A stretch of 64,000 nucleotides of DNA from Paracoccus aestuarii (GCF_028553885.1 NZ_CP067169.1:1755501-1819500); one strand, 5' to 3'. Shown: positions 38,469-47,927, counted from the first letter of the stretch. The notes: generated by a model from the sequence alone, not told the origin. Program-made: numbers and translations.

Positions 38469-39767
38469 TCAGGCGCGGCGCAGCGCGATGACCGCGTTCA
38501 GACCGCCGAATGCGAAGGCGTTGGACAGGACCGCATCCACCCGCGCCTCGCGCGCCTCGTTGGGCACCACGTCCAGCGCGCATTCGGGGTCGGGTTCCTG
38601 ATAGCCGATGGTGGGGGCGATCACGCCCTCGCGCAGCGCCATGATGCAGGCCAGCAGCTCGACCGCGCCGGTGCCGCCGATCAGATGGCCGTGCATTGAC
38701 TTGGTCGATGACATCATCAGCCGATCCGCATGATGGCCGAAGGCATGGGCCACCGCCGCGCATTCGGTCTTGTCATTGGCCGCCGTGCCCGTCCCATGGG
38801 CGTTGATATAGCCGATATCCTCACGGTTCAGCCCGGCATCGACCATCGCCCCTGTGATCGCGCGTTCCGCCCCCTGGGCCGAGGGCATGACGATGTCCTG
38901 CGCATCCGAAGACATGGCGAAGCCCACCACCTCGGCCAGGATCTCGGCGCCGCGGGCGCGGGCATGTTCGTATTCCTCAAAGACGAAGACACCCGCGCCC
39001 TCGCCCTGGACCATGCCGTTGCGGTTGGCGCTGAAGGGGCGGCAGGCATCCTTGGACATGACGCGCAGCCCTTCCCAGGCCTTGACGCCGCCAAAGCACA
39101 GCATCGCCTCGGATCCGCCCGACAGCATCACCTCGGCCGCGCCGGACCGCACCATCTGGAAGGCCAGGCCCATCGCGTGATTGGAACTGGCGCAGGCCGT
39201 GGCCACGGTGAAGGCGGGGCCGCGCAGGCCGAATTCCATGCTGACATGGCTGGCCGCGGCATTGTTCATCAGCTTGGGGACCACGAAGGGATGGACGCGG
39301 TTCTTCCCCTCCTCGTAGACGGCGCGGTAATTCTCGTCCCAGGTGTTCAGCCCGCCGCCCGCCGTGCCCAAGATGACCCCGGACCGGAAGCCGAGCGCGC
39401 CCTCGAAATGCAGGCCCGCCTGTTCGACCGCCTGCTTGGCGGCCAGCAGGGTGAACTGGGTGAACTTGTCATAGAGCAGGATCTGCTGGCGGTTGAAGTA
39501 TGTTTCGGGCGTCCAGTCATGGACCTGCGCGCCGATCTGGATCGACAGACGTTCCACATCGCGGAAATCCAGCTGGGTGATGCCGCAGCGCCCCTCGCGG
39601 AAGGCGGCCAGCGTCGTGCCCACGTCATGGCCGAGCGCGTTGATCGTCCCCGCGCCCGTGATCACGACCCGCCGCATGCCGGCCCGCGCCCGGGGATCGG
39701 TGGCGGGCTGGATCGCGGGGGCGGCCAGCCCGGCATCGATCCGGGCCTCGTCGTCGGGATTGGTCAT
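38469..39767 (-). CDS. Beta-ketoacyl-ACP synthase (FabF type)
   Basis: 432 residues. The catalytic triad is Cys192 in ATACASSNHAMG, His in INAHGTGTAAND and His in SMHGHLIGGTGA, with GGLNAVIAL near the end. Its ATG overlaps the ACP stop (ATGA). Being coupled to a dedicated ACP and lpxD argues for making or elongating a special acyl chain for lipid A rather than bulk fatty acids. A shorter start at the internal MRRVVITGAG is possible. Confidence 0.87.
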   Translation of the reverse strand: MTNPDDEARIDAGLAAPAIQPATDPRARAGMRRVVITGAGTINALGHDVGTTLAAFREGRCGITQLDFRDVERLSIQIGAQVHDWTPETYFNRQQILLYDKFTQFTLLAAKQAVEQAGLHFEGALGFRSGVILGTAGGGLNTWDENYRAVYEEGKNRVHPFVVPKLMNNAAASHVSMEFGLRGPAFTVATACASSNHAMGLAFQMVRSGAAEVMLSGGSEAMLCFGGVKAWEGLRVMSKDACRPFSANRNGMVQGEGAGVFVFEEYEHARARGAEILAEVVGFAMSSDAQDIVMPSAQGAERAITGAMVDAGLNREDIGYINAHGTGTAANDKTECAAVAHAFGHHADRLMMSSTKSMHGHLIGGTGAVELLACIMALREGVIAPTIGYQEPDPECALDVVPNEAREARVDAVLSNAFAFGGLNAVIALRRA

Positions 39768-40030
39768 CCGTTCTTTTCCGCCACCAGCCGACGGACGGCC
39801 GCGATGATCGTGCCCATGGTCGAGATGTCGAATTCCGACTTTTCCGGCTCGTTGGCATTGAAGGGGATCGAGATGTCGAACTCCTCTTCGATGGCGAAGA
39901 TCGATTCGACCAGGCCCAGGCTGTCGATGCCCAGATCGGCGGGCGTCGCCTCGTCGCTGACCTGTTCGGGTTCCAGCATGGCCTGTTCGGCGATGATGGC
40001 CCTGATGCGTTGCGTAATGTCGTCTGTCAT
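39764..40030 (-). CDS. Acyl carrier protein (specialised, lipid A operon)
   Basis: 88 residues. The phosphopantetheine site is Ser37 in GIDSLGLVES, followed by EEEFDISIPFNANE. The sequence differs from housekeeping AcpP (loop after helix III is longer) and lies between lpxD and a ketosynthase. It is probably loaded with a special hydroxyacyl chain. Coupled to the ketosynthase by a 4-bp overlap. Confidence 0.85.
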   Translation of the reverse strand: MTDDITQRIRAIIAEQAMLEPEQVSDEATPADLGIDSLGLVESIFAIEEEFDISIPFNANEPEKSEFDISTMGTIIAAVRRLVAEKNG

Positions 40031-40042
40031 GTCGCCTCCTGA

Positions 40043-41143
40043 TCAGCCCTTTTCCAACAGGCGTGTAACGGTTTGTTGAAGCTGCGCCAGCTGTTGCGCG
40101 AAACGCGGCAGGCGGCGCATGGCCTTCTGGATCTCCATCTGGGTCTCCATCTTGACCGCGGGGTTGCCCAGGATCACCCGCCCGGCCGGAACGCGGGTGA
40201 AGATCTTGGTGGCCCCGCCCGCGATCACGTCATCGCCGATCGAGACATTGTCGGACACGCCGACCTTGCCCGCCAGCACCACCCGGTCGCCGATCGTGAC
40301 CGATCCCGCGACGCCCACATGACCGCAGAGCAGGCAGTCCCGCCCGACCACGACGTTGTGGCCCAGCTGGACCAGGTTGTCGATCTTGGTGCCCGATCCC
40401 ACGCGGGTGGCACGGATCGTGCCGCGGTCGATGGTGGAATTGGCGCCGACCTCGACATCGTCGCCCAGCTCGACCCCGCCCAGGGAATGGATGCGGGTCC
40501 AGTGCTGGGCCTTGATCTGCGCCCGGTCGCCCAAGGTGCGGCGGATCTCCTCGATGCCCGATTCCTCGGGGGTGACGAAGGAGAATCCGTCGCCGCCGAT
40601 CACGGCATTGGGCTGCAGGATCAGCCGGTCGCCCGCCGTGACCCCATGCGCGACGCGCGCGCCCGGATGCAGGATGGCATCGCGGCCGATGCGGCTGCCG
40701 CGGCCGATGCTGACATGGGGGCCGATCCGTGCGCCGGGGCCGATCACGACATCCGCGCCCACCACCACGAAGGGGCCGATGGCCGCGCCCTCGCCAATGC
40801 TGGCCGAGGGGTCGATGACCGCGCTCGGGTGGATGCCCGGCGCGATGTCGGGGCCGGGATCGAAGGCGCGGGTCAGCCCGGCCAAGACCAGCCGGGGCCG
40901 GGGCGCAAAGATCGCGGCCTTGAGGCCCATCGCCTCCGGGTCCATGCCCTGGGCCAGGATCGCGACGCTGCCCGGACGGATGGCATCGGCATAGCGCGGC
41001 GCCATGGCCAGGGCCAGCTGGCCCCCGTCCGGTCCGACGGGATCGACCTGCCCGGGTTCCCCCGCGCCGGTGACGCGGATCGCGCCGTCGCCCCAGAATT
41101 CGGCATCCAGCGCCTTGGCAAGTTCCTTGATCGTGACGGCCAT
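40043..41143 (-). CDS. lpxD: UDP-3-O-(3-hydroxyacyl)glucosamine N-acyltransferase
   Basis: 366 residues from ATG 41143, five bases after AAAGGGGG. An N-terminal uridine-binding domain precedes a left-handed beta-helix of many hexapeptide repeats (for example IGEGAAIGPFVVVGADVVIG). The catalytic His lies in the VQLGHNVVVG repeat. LpxD adds the second hydroxyacyl chain in lipid A synthesis at the inner membrane face. First gene of lpxD-acp-KAS. Confidence 0.92.
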   Translation of the reverse strand: MAVTIKELAKALDAEFWGDGAIRVTGAGEPGQVDPVGPDGGQLALAMAPRYADAIRPGSVAILAQGMDPEAMGLKAAIFAPRPRLVLAGLTRAFDPGPDIAPGIHPSAVIDPSASIGEGAAIGPFVVVGADVVIGPGARIGPHVSIGRGSRIGRDAILHPGARVAHGVTAGDRLILQPNAVIGGDGFSFVTPEESGIEEIRRTLGDRAQIKAQHWTRIHSLGGVELGDDVEVGANSTIDRGTIRATRVGSGTKIDNLVQLGHNVVVGRDCLLCGHVGVAGSVTIGDRVVLAGKVGVSDNVSIGDDVIAGGATKIFTRVPAGRVILGNPAVKMETQMEIQKAMRRLPRFAQQLAQLQQTVTRLLEKG

Positions 41144-41204
41144 GGTGCCCCCTTTCACCCAAGGGCTTAGCCTGTTTGCCGCGCTGCTTCCAGTGCCACG
41201 GCGC

Positions 41205-42845
41205 CTAGGGTGACGCAGGGGCGTCGGCCATCACGTCCGATCCCGCCGCCGGTCCCCGACCCTCGGCCTGCAGCGCCTGCCACAGGCGCGCGTCTCGGCC
41301 ATAGATGTCGTCATGCAGCCGGATCGACCCGTCCGGCCCCGGCCAGGCGGTGAAATAGACCAGATGCACCGGGACAGACGGCGTCAGCCGCAGCCAGGTC
41401 TCGCGCCCGCTGTCGCGCGCACGCTGGAATATCGCCGCCGGATTGTCGGTCTGGCGCGACAGCAGCGCATGGGCCAGGTCGACCGGGTCGCCGATGCGGA
41501 TGCAGCCATTCGACGCGGCCCTGACCCGGTTGCCGAACAGCGACTTGCTGGGCGTGTCGTGCAGATAGATGTTCCAGGGGTTCGGAAAGATGAACTTGAC
41601 GATGCCCAAGGCATTGTCGTCGCTCGGCTTCTGGCGCAGGCGGAAGGGGAAATTCGCCGCCGTGTAGCCAGAGAAGTCGATCCCGTCGCGCGCCAGCACC
41701 CGGCCCGACCGGTCCAGCACGTCCAGATGCGACAGCGCATGCCGGTTCGCCTGCAGCCGGGGCAGATAGTCGCGGATGGTGATCGACCGCGGCACGTTCC
41801 AGCTGGGATTGACGACGATGTTGGGCATCATCTCCGAGAATTCGGGCGTGCGCATCTCGGGCGTGTCCTTGCCCACGACGCTGCGGGTGCGGAAGACCTC
41901 GTGCCCGTCCTCGACGATGGCCGTCGCGAATTCGGGGATGTTCACCCAGACATGGCGCGCCGAGAGATCGGCATCCCCCATCCAGCGCAACCGCTCCAAG
42001 GCCAGGATGATGGCGCGCTGACGGGCATCCCCGCCCTGCGCCGCGTCCCCGTTCAGCAGGCCGAGCGTGCGCGGCCCCGCCACCCCGTCCGGCGGCAGAC
42101 CGGCCGCGCGCTGGAACGCCATGGTGGCCTGGGCCAGATCATCGTCATGAAGATCGGGCTGGGTCGAGGGCGCGGCAAAGCCCGCCCCCTCCAGCCGGGC
42201 GCGCAGGGCGGCGACGGCCGGATCGCGCATCCCCGCGCGCCAGACGCCGGAGGGCACGGGCGGCAGATGAGCGGGAATGGTCAGATGCGCCGGCCCCGCC
42301 AAGGCCTGCTGCAGGCGGCGATAGGCGGGGTGATCGGGCGCGGCCGCACGCAGTACCGCGGCCGGATCGTCCTGATGCGCAAAGGCGGTCATCAGCGCGG
42401 GCACCGCGCTGCGATCGGGCTGGCGCTTGATCTCGGGGTCGATGCGCCCCGGCTCCAGCACGCCGCCCGTCAGGTCGCGCAGCAGGCGGGCCAGCTCGCG
42501 CGCATGGGCCAGCTCGGCCTGGGGGCTGTCGCCCAAGGCCGCCAGCCGATCGGGCGCATAGCGGGCCGAGGGGATGCCATCGCGGGGCGCCTCGGCGATG
42601 GCGGCCAGCAGGGCCGCGCGGCGCAAGGCGGCGTCGGGACCGGTGAAGACGGGCTGCAACCCGTTTTCGCCATAGAAGGCCGCCAGGTCGGAATCACCCG
42701 CCACCGCCAAGGCCAGCGCCATCTGCCGGTCCGAGAATTCCAGCCGCGGCGCCGGGTTCACGGCTCCGCCAGCGGCGGGCGCGGCATGCGCCACCCCTCC
42801 GCTCAGCATCAGCGCCATACCCAGAACCGCCGTGATCCGCTTCAT
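41205..42845 (-). CDS. L,D-transpeptidase (YcbB-like, with peptidoglycan-binding domain)
   Basis: 546 residues from ATG 42845 (an alternative ATG lies at 42860). Signal peptide ending GVAHAAP. A scaffold domain, then a peptidoglycan-binding helix bundle (DLAQATMAFQRAAGLPPDGVAGPRTLGLL), then the YkuD catalytic domain with the HxxxSNGCIRIGDP-type motif (Cys in AASNGCIRI). It makes 3-3 cross-links in periplasmic peptidoglycan. Divergent from the DUF882 peptidase gene, which has a related substrate. Confidence 0.88.
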   Translation of the reverse strand: MKRITAVLGMALMLSGGVAHAAPAAGGAVNPAPRLEFSDRQMALALAVAGDSDLAAFYGENGLQPVFTGPDAALRRAALLAAIAEAPRDGIPSARYAPDRLAALGDSPQAELAHARELARLLRDLTGGVLEPGRIDPEIKRQPDRSAVPALMTAFAHQDDPAAVLRAAAPDHPAYRRLQQALAGPAHLTIPAHLPPVPSGVWRAGMRDPAVAALRARLEGAGFAAPSTQPDLHDDDLAQATMAFQRAAGLPPDGVAGPRTLGLLNGDAAQGGDARQRAIILALERLRWMGDADLSARHVWVNIPEFATAIVEDGHEVFRTRSVVGKDTPEMRTPEFSEMMPNIVVNPSWNVPRSITIRDYLPRLQANRHALSHLDVLDRSGRVLARDGIDFSGYTAANFPFRLRQKPSDDNALGIVKFIFPNPWNIYLHDTPSKSLFGNRVRAASNGCIRIGDPVDLAHALLSRQTDNPAAIFQRARDSGRETWLRLTPSVPVHLVYFTAWPGPDGSIRLHDDIYGRDARLWQALQAEGRGPAAGSDVMADAPASP

Positions 42846-43148
42846 CGCCCGCACCCTCATCCATGTTTTCTTATCATCACACATAAGAACGGCGCAGCGC
42901 GATCGGCCATGCCCCTGACGGGGCTGCGAAAACCTGTCCGTGGCAGATTTGGCACAGGGTTCCGGCATCGCTGCAACAACCGTTCCGTTCGGCGAAATTC
43001 TGCCTATACTGGGGGTTGAACGGGTGATCGTCCAGAATCCGTTTCGCTCTGCACGGTCTTTTGACATATTGTTAAGAAGTCGGGGATAAACCACGACAAG
43101 CCACGACGCGTCGCGGCTGAAAAAAAGAAGCAGGACAGGCGATCTGAC

Positions 43149-43709
43149 ATGACAATGGACCTTATCTCCCGTCGCGGCATCATGGGTGTGTTCGCGGCGA
43201 CCACTGTTGCGGCAGCTCCGGTGATGGCCAATGCCTTCGGGTTCGTGCGGCGCGCGGGCGACATGCGCAGGGTGCGCATGTATAATGGCCGGACGGGGGA
43301 AAGCATCGACACCGTCTATTGGGTCGACGGCAAGTACATCCGCGAGGCGCTGAACGAGATCAACATCTTCATGCGCGACTGGCGCACGGGCGAGGTGATC
43401 GGCATCGACCCGCGGACCATCGACGTGGCGGCGGCCTCGGCCCGGCTGCTGCAGACGAACGAACCCTACATGATGCTGTCGGGCTACCGTTCGCCGCGCA
43501 CCAACGCCATGCTGCGCCGGCAGTCCAGCGGCGTCGCGCAGAACTCGCTGCACACCACGGGCAAGGCGGCCGACCTGCGGCTGAAATCGCGTTCGGTCAA
43601 CCAGATGTTCCAGGCGGCGGTCGCCTGCCGCGCGGGCGGCGTCGGACGCTACAGCCGGTCGAACTTCGTGCATATGGATTGCGGCCCGGTCCGGTCCTGG
43701 GGCAGCTGA
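43149..43709 (+). CDS. DUF882/YcbK-type M15 peptidase
   Basis: 186 residues. The N-terminus has a Tat-like motif (SRRGIMGVF) and an Ala-rich signal sequence. The M15A zinc site is visible as SLHTTGKAADLR (His and Asp) and FVHMDCGP (second His). These enzymes cleave peptidoglycan peptides. Divergence from the L,D-transpeptidase suggests shared control of wall remodelling. The 290-bp gap between them holds promoter-like AT-richer sequence. Confidence 0.85.
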   Translation: MTMDLISRRGIMGVFAATTVAAAPVMANAFGFVRRAGDMRRVRMYNGRTGESIDTVYWVDGKYIREALNEINIFMRDWRTGEVIGIDPRTIDVAAASARLLQTNEPYMMLSGYRSPRTNAMLRRQSSGVAQNSLHTTGKAADLRLKSRSVNQMFQAAVACRAGGVGRYSRSNFVHMDCGPVRSWGS

Positions 43710-43735
43710 TCGGCCCCAAGCCCGTCCTGACGCTC

Positions 43736-43772
43736 AAAGCGCCTTCCGCCATCCGGGCGGGCGGCGCTTTCG
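43736..43772 (+). terminator. Terminator after the DUF882 gene
   Basis: AAAGCGCC (43736-43743) pairs with GGCGCTTT (43763-43770), with an inner CCGCC/GGCGG stem, running into TTTC. It separates the peptidase from the TetR gene. Confidence 0.7.
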
Positions 43773-43846
43773 TCGTATTCAGCCCTTGCCATATGGGGCC
43801 GCACCGTCCAACCTGCCGATAAGATTGAACAACAGAACGGATCGGC

Positions 43847-44431
43847 ATGAGCCTTCTCCAGACGCGTCGGTTTCGGACCGCGAAGAAAATCCAGGCCGCA
43901 GCGGTCGAACTTGCCGTCCGTGAGGGGCTGGCCAATGTGACGACCGAGGCGATCGCCCGGCATGCGGGAATCAGCACGCGGACGTTCTTCAACTACTATC
44001 CCTACAAGGAGGCGGCGCTGATGGGCCCGCCCCCCGATTACCCGCCCGAGGCATCCGAGCAGTTCATCGCCGGGACCGGCCGGCTGATCGACGATCTGAG
44101 CGTCTTCATCGAGGCGCATCTGACGCGTTTCCTCGACGAACGCGAGATGGTCGGCCATATCCTGTCGCTGTCCGAACAGGATGCCAAGCTGGAGGCACTG
44201 CGCAACAGCGCCATGCTGGCCCGGCGCGCGCAGATGCGCGGCCTGCTGCATCGCCGCCTGCCCGGATCGGATGAACGGGTGATCGAGATCCTGGCCGCCG
44301 CGATCATCGCCGCGACCAATGCCGCGACCAAGGACTGGGTCTCGGGCAACCGCATGGACTTCATCGCCGCCGCCCATGAGAACCTGTCGCTGATTCTGGT
44401 CGCTGCCGAAATGCTGGACAAGCCCGCCTAA
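43847..44431 (+). CDS. TetR/AcrR-family regulator
   Basis: 194 residues. The N-terminal helix-turn-helix is ANVTTEAIARHAGISTRTFFNYYPYKEAAL, classic TetR. The C-terminal ligand domain is not assignable. It converges with the RutR-like gene with a 4-bp overlap. No target is evident next to it. Confidence 0.82.
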   Translation: MSLLQTRRFRTAKKIQAAAVELAVREGLANVTTEAIARHAGISTRTFFNYYPYKEAALMGPPPDYPPEASEQFIAGTGRLIDDLSVFIEAHLTRFLDEREMVGHILSLSEQDAKLEALRNSAMLARRAQMRGLLHRRLPGSDERVIEILAAAIIAATNAATKDWVSGNRMDFIAAAHENLSLILVAAEMLDKPA

Positions 44432-45045
44432 GGCGTCAGCAACCGACGATAGAGCGTTTCCAGAAAGACCGCGGCCTCGGCATAGGGGTCGCGGCCCTCG
44501 CCCAGAACGGCGCGGACCTGGGTGTCGAAATCCGCGTAATGCTGGGTCATCGACCAGATCGAGAAGATCAGGTGCCGCGGCTCGACCCGCGCCAGCAGCC
44601 CTGCATCCATCCAGCGTTCCAGCACGGTCACCGTCTGCTCCACGATGACCCGCAGCCCGCCGCCCAGCACCTCGGTCAGATGCGGCGCGCCCTGCAGGAT
44701 CTCATGCGCAAACAGCCTGCTTTCCCGCGGATAGTCCCGCGACATCAGCAGCTTGGCCTGGACATAGGCCAGCACCTCGGCCATCGGGTCGCCCTTGGGG
44801 TCGATGCGCGTCATCGGTGCCAACCACAGGTCCAGCAGCGTCGTCAGCAGCGCCTTGTGGATCTCGTCCTTGGACCCGAAATAATAGAGCACGTTGGGCT
44901 TGGACAGCCCCGCCATCCGGGCAATCTGGTCGATGGTCGCGCCGTGGAACCCCGCGCCCGAAAACACCTCCAGCGCGGCATCCAGGATCAGGTCGCGGTT
45001 TTTCTGCTGGATGCGCGACAGGGCGGGCGCCGGCGTCTCTGTCAT
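44428..45045 (-). CDS. rutR: RutR-like TetR regulator of pyrimidine catabolism
   Basis: 205 residues. HTH GATIDQIARMAGLSKPNVLYYFGSKDEIHKALL and the C-terminal block with RESRLFAHEILQGAPHL and WMDAGLL resemble RutR, which binds uracil and releases its operator. It is divergent from the pyrimidine degradation operon, whose promoter contains a TGACC-N4-GGTCA palindrome of the RutR type. Family and context agree; the ligand is inferred. Confidence 0.78.
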   Translation of the reverse strand: MTETPAPALSRIQQKNRDLILDAALEVFSGAGFHGATIDQIARMAGLSKPNVLYYFGSKDEIHKALLTTLLDLWLAPMTRIDPKGDPMAEVLAYVQAKLLMSRDYPRESRLFAHEILQGAPHLTEVLGGGLRVIVEQTVTVLERWMDAGLLARVEPRHLIFSIWSMTQHYADFDTQVRAVLGEGRDPYAEAAVFLETLYRRLLTP

Positions 45046-45117
45046 CGAATCCCCCGCTCTGTCATGATGGGAAAATGGGCAGCCTGGCCGGATTCGTTTC
45101 GCGCCCCATCACGGCGC

Positions 45118-45164
45118 TTGACTGGCCTTGGACCCGTGCTAGCCTGATCCTGACCGTTTGGTCA
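45118..45164 (+). promoter_or_regulatory. Promoter with RutR-like operator for the pyrimidine operon
   Basis: TTGACT (45118-45123) and TAGCCT (45140-45145) are a sigma-70-like pair 16 bp apart. The perfect palindrome TGACC-GTTT-GGTCA (45151-45164) sits just after the -10, where a bound repressor would block initiation. E. coli RutR recognises TTGACCA-NN-TGGTCAA, closely similar. Confidence 0.65.
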
Positions 45165-45187
45165 ATATTCTGCGAGGGACCCCGATC

Positions 45188-46513
45188 ATGCCGCTTGACC
45201 GCAAGCCAGCCCCGAACGACCTGCGCGCGTTCTGGATGCCGTTCACCGCGAACCGCCAGTTCAAGGCGGCGCCGCGGATGCTGGTCGCGTCCAAGGACAT
45301 GCATTACACCGCCGCCGACGGCCGCCAGATCCTGGACGGGACCGCGGGCCTGTGGTGCTGCAATGCGGGCCATTGCCGCCCCAAAATCACCGAGGCCGTG
45401 CAGGCCCAGGTGGGCGAGCTGGACTATGCCCCCGCCTTCCAGATGGGCCATCCGCTGGCCTTCGAGCTGGCCAACCGCCTGGTCGACATCGCCCCCGAGG
45501 GGATGGAGCATGTCTTCTACTGCAATTCCGGGTCGGAGGCCGTGGACACCGCGCTGAAGATCGCGCTGGCCTATCACCGGGCGCGGGGCGACGCGGCCCG
45601 CACCCGCCTGATCGGGCGCGAGCGCGGCTATCACGGCGTGGGCTTCGGCGGGATCTCGGTCGGCGGCATCGTGAACAACCGCCGCCATTTCGGCACGCTG
45701 CTGGCGGGCGTGGACCACCTGCCCCACACCCATCTGCCTGAAAACCGCATGACCAAGGGCCAGCCAGAACATGGCGCCCATCTGGCGGATGACCTGGCAC
45801 GGATCATCGCGCTGCACGGGGCCGAGACGGTCGCCGCCGTCATCGTCGAGCCGATGGCCGGATCGACCGGCGTGCTGATGCCGCCCAAGGGCTATCTGGA
45901 AAAGCTGCGCGAGATCACCCGCAAGCACGGCATCCTTCTGATCTTCGACGAGGTCATCACCGGCTTCGGCCGCTTGGGCAGCCCCTTTGCCGCCCAGCAT
46001 TTCGGCGTGGTGCCGGACATGATCACCTGCGCCAAGGGCCTGACCAACGGCGTCATCCCGATGGGCGCGGTGCTGGCCACCGCCCAGATCCACGACGCCT
46101 TCATGCAGGGCCCGGAACACATGATCGAGCTGTTCCACGGCTATACCTATTCCGGCAACCCGATCAGCTGCGCCGCCGCCATCGCCACCTTGGACACCTA
46201 TGCCGAGGAGGGCCTGCTGACCCGCGCCGCCGATCTGGAGACCTACTGGCAGGATGCGCTGCACAGCCTGGCCGATCATCCCCACGTGATGGACATCCGC
46301 AACATGGGCCTGATCGGCGCGGTCGAGCTGGCATCCATCGACGGCCAGCCGGGCAAGCGCGCCTTCGACATCTTCGTGCGCGCCTTCGAGGCGGGCATCC
46401 TGATCCGGGTGACGGGCGACATCATCGCCATGTCGCCGCCGCTGATCATTTCGAAGGAGCAGATCGACCATCTGATCGGAACGCTTGGCGATGTGCTGAA
46501 AAGCGCCGCCTGA
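45188..46513 (+). CDS. Class III aminotransferase (beta-alanine:pyruvate type)
   Basis: 441 residues from ATG 45188. PLP enzyme: the phosphate-binding CNSGSEAVDTALK, the Asp in LLIFDEVITGFGR, and the Schiff-base Lys in TCAKGLTNGVIPMG. The opening DLRAFWMPFTANRQFKAAPRML is that of omega-amino acid:pyruvate aminotransferases. In this operon it would deaminate beta-alanine (or 3-aminoisobutyrate), the product of reductive pyrimidine breakdown, to malonate semialdehyde. Confidence 0.85.
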   Translation: MPLDRKPAPNDLRAFWMPFTANRQFKAAPRMLVASKDMHYTAADGRQILDGTAGLWCCNAGHCRPKITEAVQAQVGELDYAPAFQMGHPLAFELANRLVDIAPEGMEHVFYCNSGSEAVDTALKIALAYHRARGDAARTRLIGRERGYHGVGFGGISVGGIVNNRRHFGTLLAGVDHLPHTHLPENRMTKGQPEHGAHLADDLARIIALHGAETVAAVIVEPMAGSTGVLMPPKGYLEKLREITRKHGILLIFDEVITGFGRLGSPFAAQHFGVVPDMITCAKGLTNGVIPMGAVLATAQIHDAFMQGPEHMIELFHGYTYSGNPISCAAAIATLDTYAEEGLLTRAADLETYWQDALHSLADHPHVMDIRNMGLIGAVELASIDGQPGKRAFDIFVRAFEAGILIRVTGDIIAMSPPLIISKEQIDHLIGTLGDVLKSAA

Positions 46514-46576
46514 CCGACGAACCCATCCAGCCGACCCCGCGACAGAACGGGGCGGCCCGACAGGAAGGACAGGATA

Positions 46577-47857
46577 ATGAGCGACGAGAGCGCCGTGATG
46601 ACGGCTGCCCAGATGAAGGGCACGAACCTGACGGTCAATGGCGACCGGTTGTGGGACAGCCTGGAGCGGATGGCGCAGATCGGCCCCGGCATCGCGGGGG
46701 GCAACAACCGCCAGACCCTGACCGATGCCGATGCCGAGGGCCGCGCCCTGTTCCAGCGCTGGTGCGAGGATGCGGGCATGACCATGGGCCTCGACCGCAT
46801 GGGCAACATGTTCATGCGCCACGAAGGGACCGAGCCGGACCTGGACCCCGTCTATATCGGCAGCCATCTGGACACCCAGCCCACCGGCGGGCGCTATGAC
46901 GGGGTGCTGGGCGTGCTGGCGGGGCTGGAGGTGATCCGCTCGATCCGCAATCTGGGCATCCGCACGCGCCGCCCCATCGTGGTGACGAACTGGACCAACG
47001 AGGAAGGCGCGCGTTTCGCGCCCGCCATGCTGGCCTCGGGCGTCTTTGCGGGCGTGCTGACCGAGGACTACGCCAATAGCCGGGTGGATGCCGATGGCCT
47101 GACTTTCGGGGCCGAGCTGGACCGCATCGGCTGGCGCGGCACCGAGGCACCGGGCGACCGCCGCATCCATGCGATGTTCGAATATCACATCGAACAGGGC
47201 CCGATCCTGGAGGCCGAGGGCAAGGATATCGGCGTCGTCACCCATGGTCAGGGGTTGTGGTGGCTGCAGGTGACGCTGACCGGCAAGGATGCCCATACCG
47301 GATCGACGCCGATGGCGATGCGCGTCAATGCGGGCCTGGGGATGGCGCGGATCATCGAGGCTGTCCACCGCATCGCCATGGACCACCAGCCCGATGCCGT
47401 GGGCGCCGTCGGTCAGGCGAATGTCTGGCCCAACAGCCGCAACGTGATCCCGGGGCGGGCGGTCTTCACCATCGACTTCCGGTCCCCCGACCTGGCCAAG
47501 CTGACCTCGATGCGGTCGAGGTTGGAGGCGGAAGCCGCTGATATCGCGTCCGAACTTGGGTTGGGTCTGGAGATCGAGCCGGTCGGCCATTTCGACCCCG
47601 TGACGTTCGACGACACGCTGGTCGAACGCGTGCGGGCTGCGGCTGACAGGCTGGGACATTCGCGGATGGATATCGTCTCGGGCGCGGGGCATGACGCCTG
47701 CTGGATCGCCAAGGTCGCGCCGACGGTGATGATCATGTGCCCCTGCGTGGACGGTCTCAGCCATAACGAGGCCGAGGAGATCACCCCCGCATGGGCCAAG
47801 GCGGGGGCCGACGTGCTGCTGCATGCCGTGCTGGACACGGCCGGGATCGTCCGCTGA
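46577..47857 (+). CDS. M20-family N-carbamoyl amidohydrolase (beta-ureidopropionase type)
   Basis: 426 residues. Binuclear metal site: His in IGSHLDTQPTGG, Asp in GRYDGVLGVL, Glu in NWTNEEGARF, His in FEYHIEQGP and His in GLSHNEAEE. The family (HyuC/AmaB/PydC-like) hydrolyses N-carbamoyl amino acids. Between an aminotransferase and a dihydropyrimidinase, its likely job is releasing beta-alanine, CO2 and ammonia from N-carbamoyl-beta-alanine. Confidence 0.85.
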   Translation: MSDESAVMTAAQMKGTNLTVNGDRLWDSLERMAQIGPGIAGGNNRQTLTDADAEGRALFQRWCEDAGMTMGLDRMGNMFMRHEGTEPDLDPVYIGSHLDTQPTGGRYDGVLGVLAGLEVIRSIRNLGIRTRRPIVVTNWTNEEGARFAPAMLASGVFAGVLTEDYANSRVDADGLTFGAELDRIGWRGTEAPGDRRIHAMFEYHIEQGPILEAEGKDIGVVTHGQGLWWLQVTLTGKDAHTGSTPMAMRVNAGLGMARIIEAVHRIAMDHQPDAVGAVGQANVWPNSRNVIPGRAVFTIDFRSPDLAKLTSMRSRLEAEAADIASELGLGLEIEPVGHFDPVTFDDTLVERVRAAADRLGHSRMDIVSGAGHDACWIAKVAPTVMIMCPCVDGLSHNEAEEITPAWAKAGADVLLHAVLDTAGIVR

Positions 47858-47863
47858 GGCGGA

Positions 47864-47920
47864 CCACGGACCGGGGGTTTCACCCCCGGACCCCCAGGGT
47901 ATTTGGACAACGAAGAAGAG
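47864..47920 (+). repeat. GC-rich intergenic repeat whose tail supplies a ribosome site
   Basis: A CCGGGGG/CCCCCGG palindrome, then GGACCCCCAGGGTATTTGG and ACAACGAAGAAGAG, nearly identical to 27462-27513. The purine-rich end continues as GAGGGCAGTC directly before the dihydropyrimidinase ATG, so here the repeat appears to provide the Shine-Dalgarno sequence. Confidence 0.68.
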
Positions 47921-47927
47921 GGCAGTC

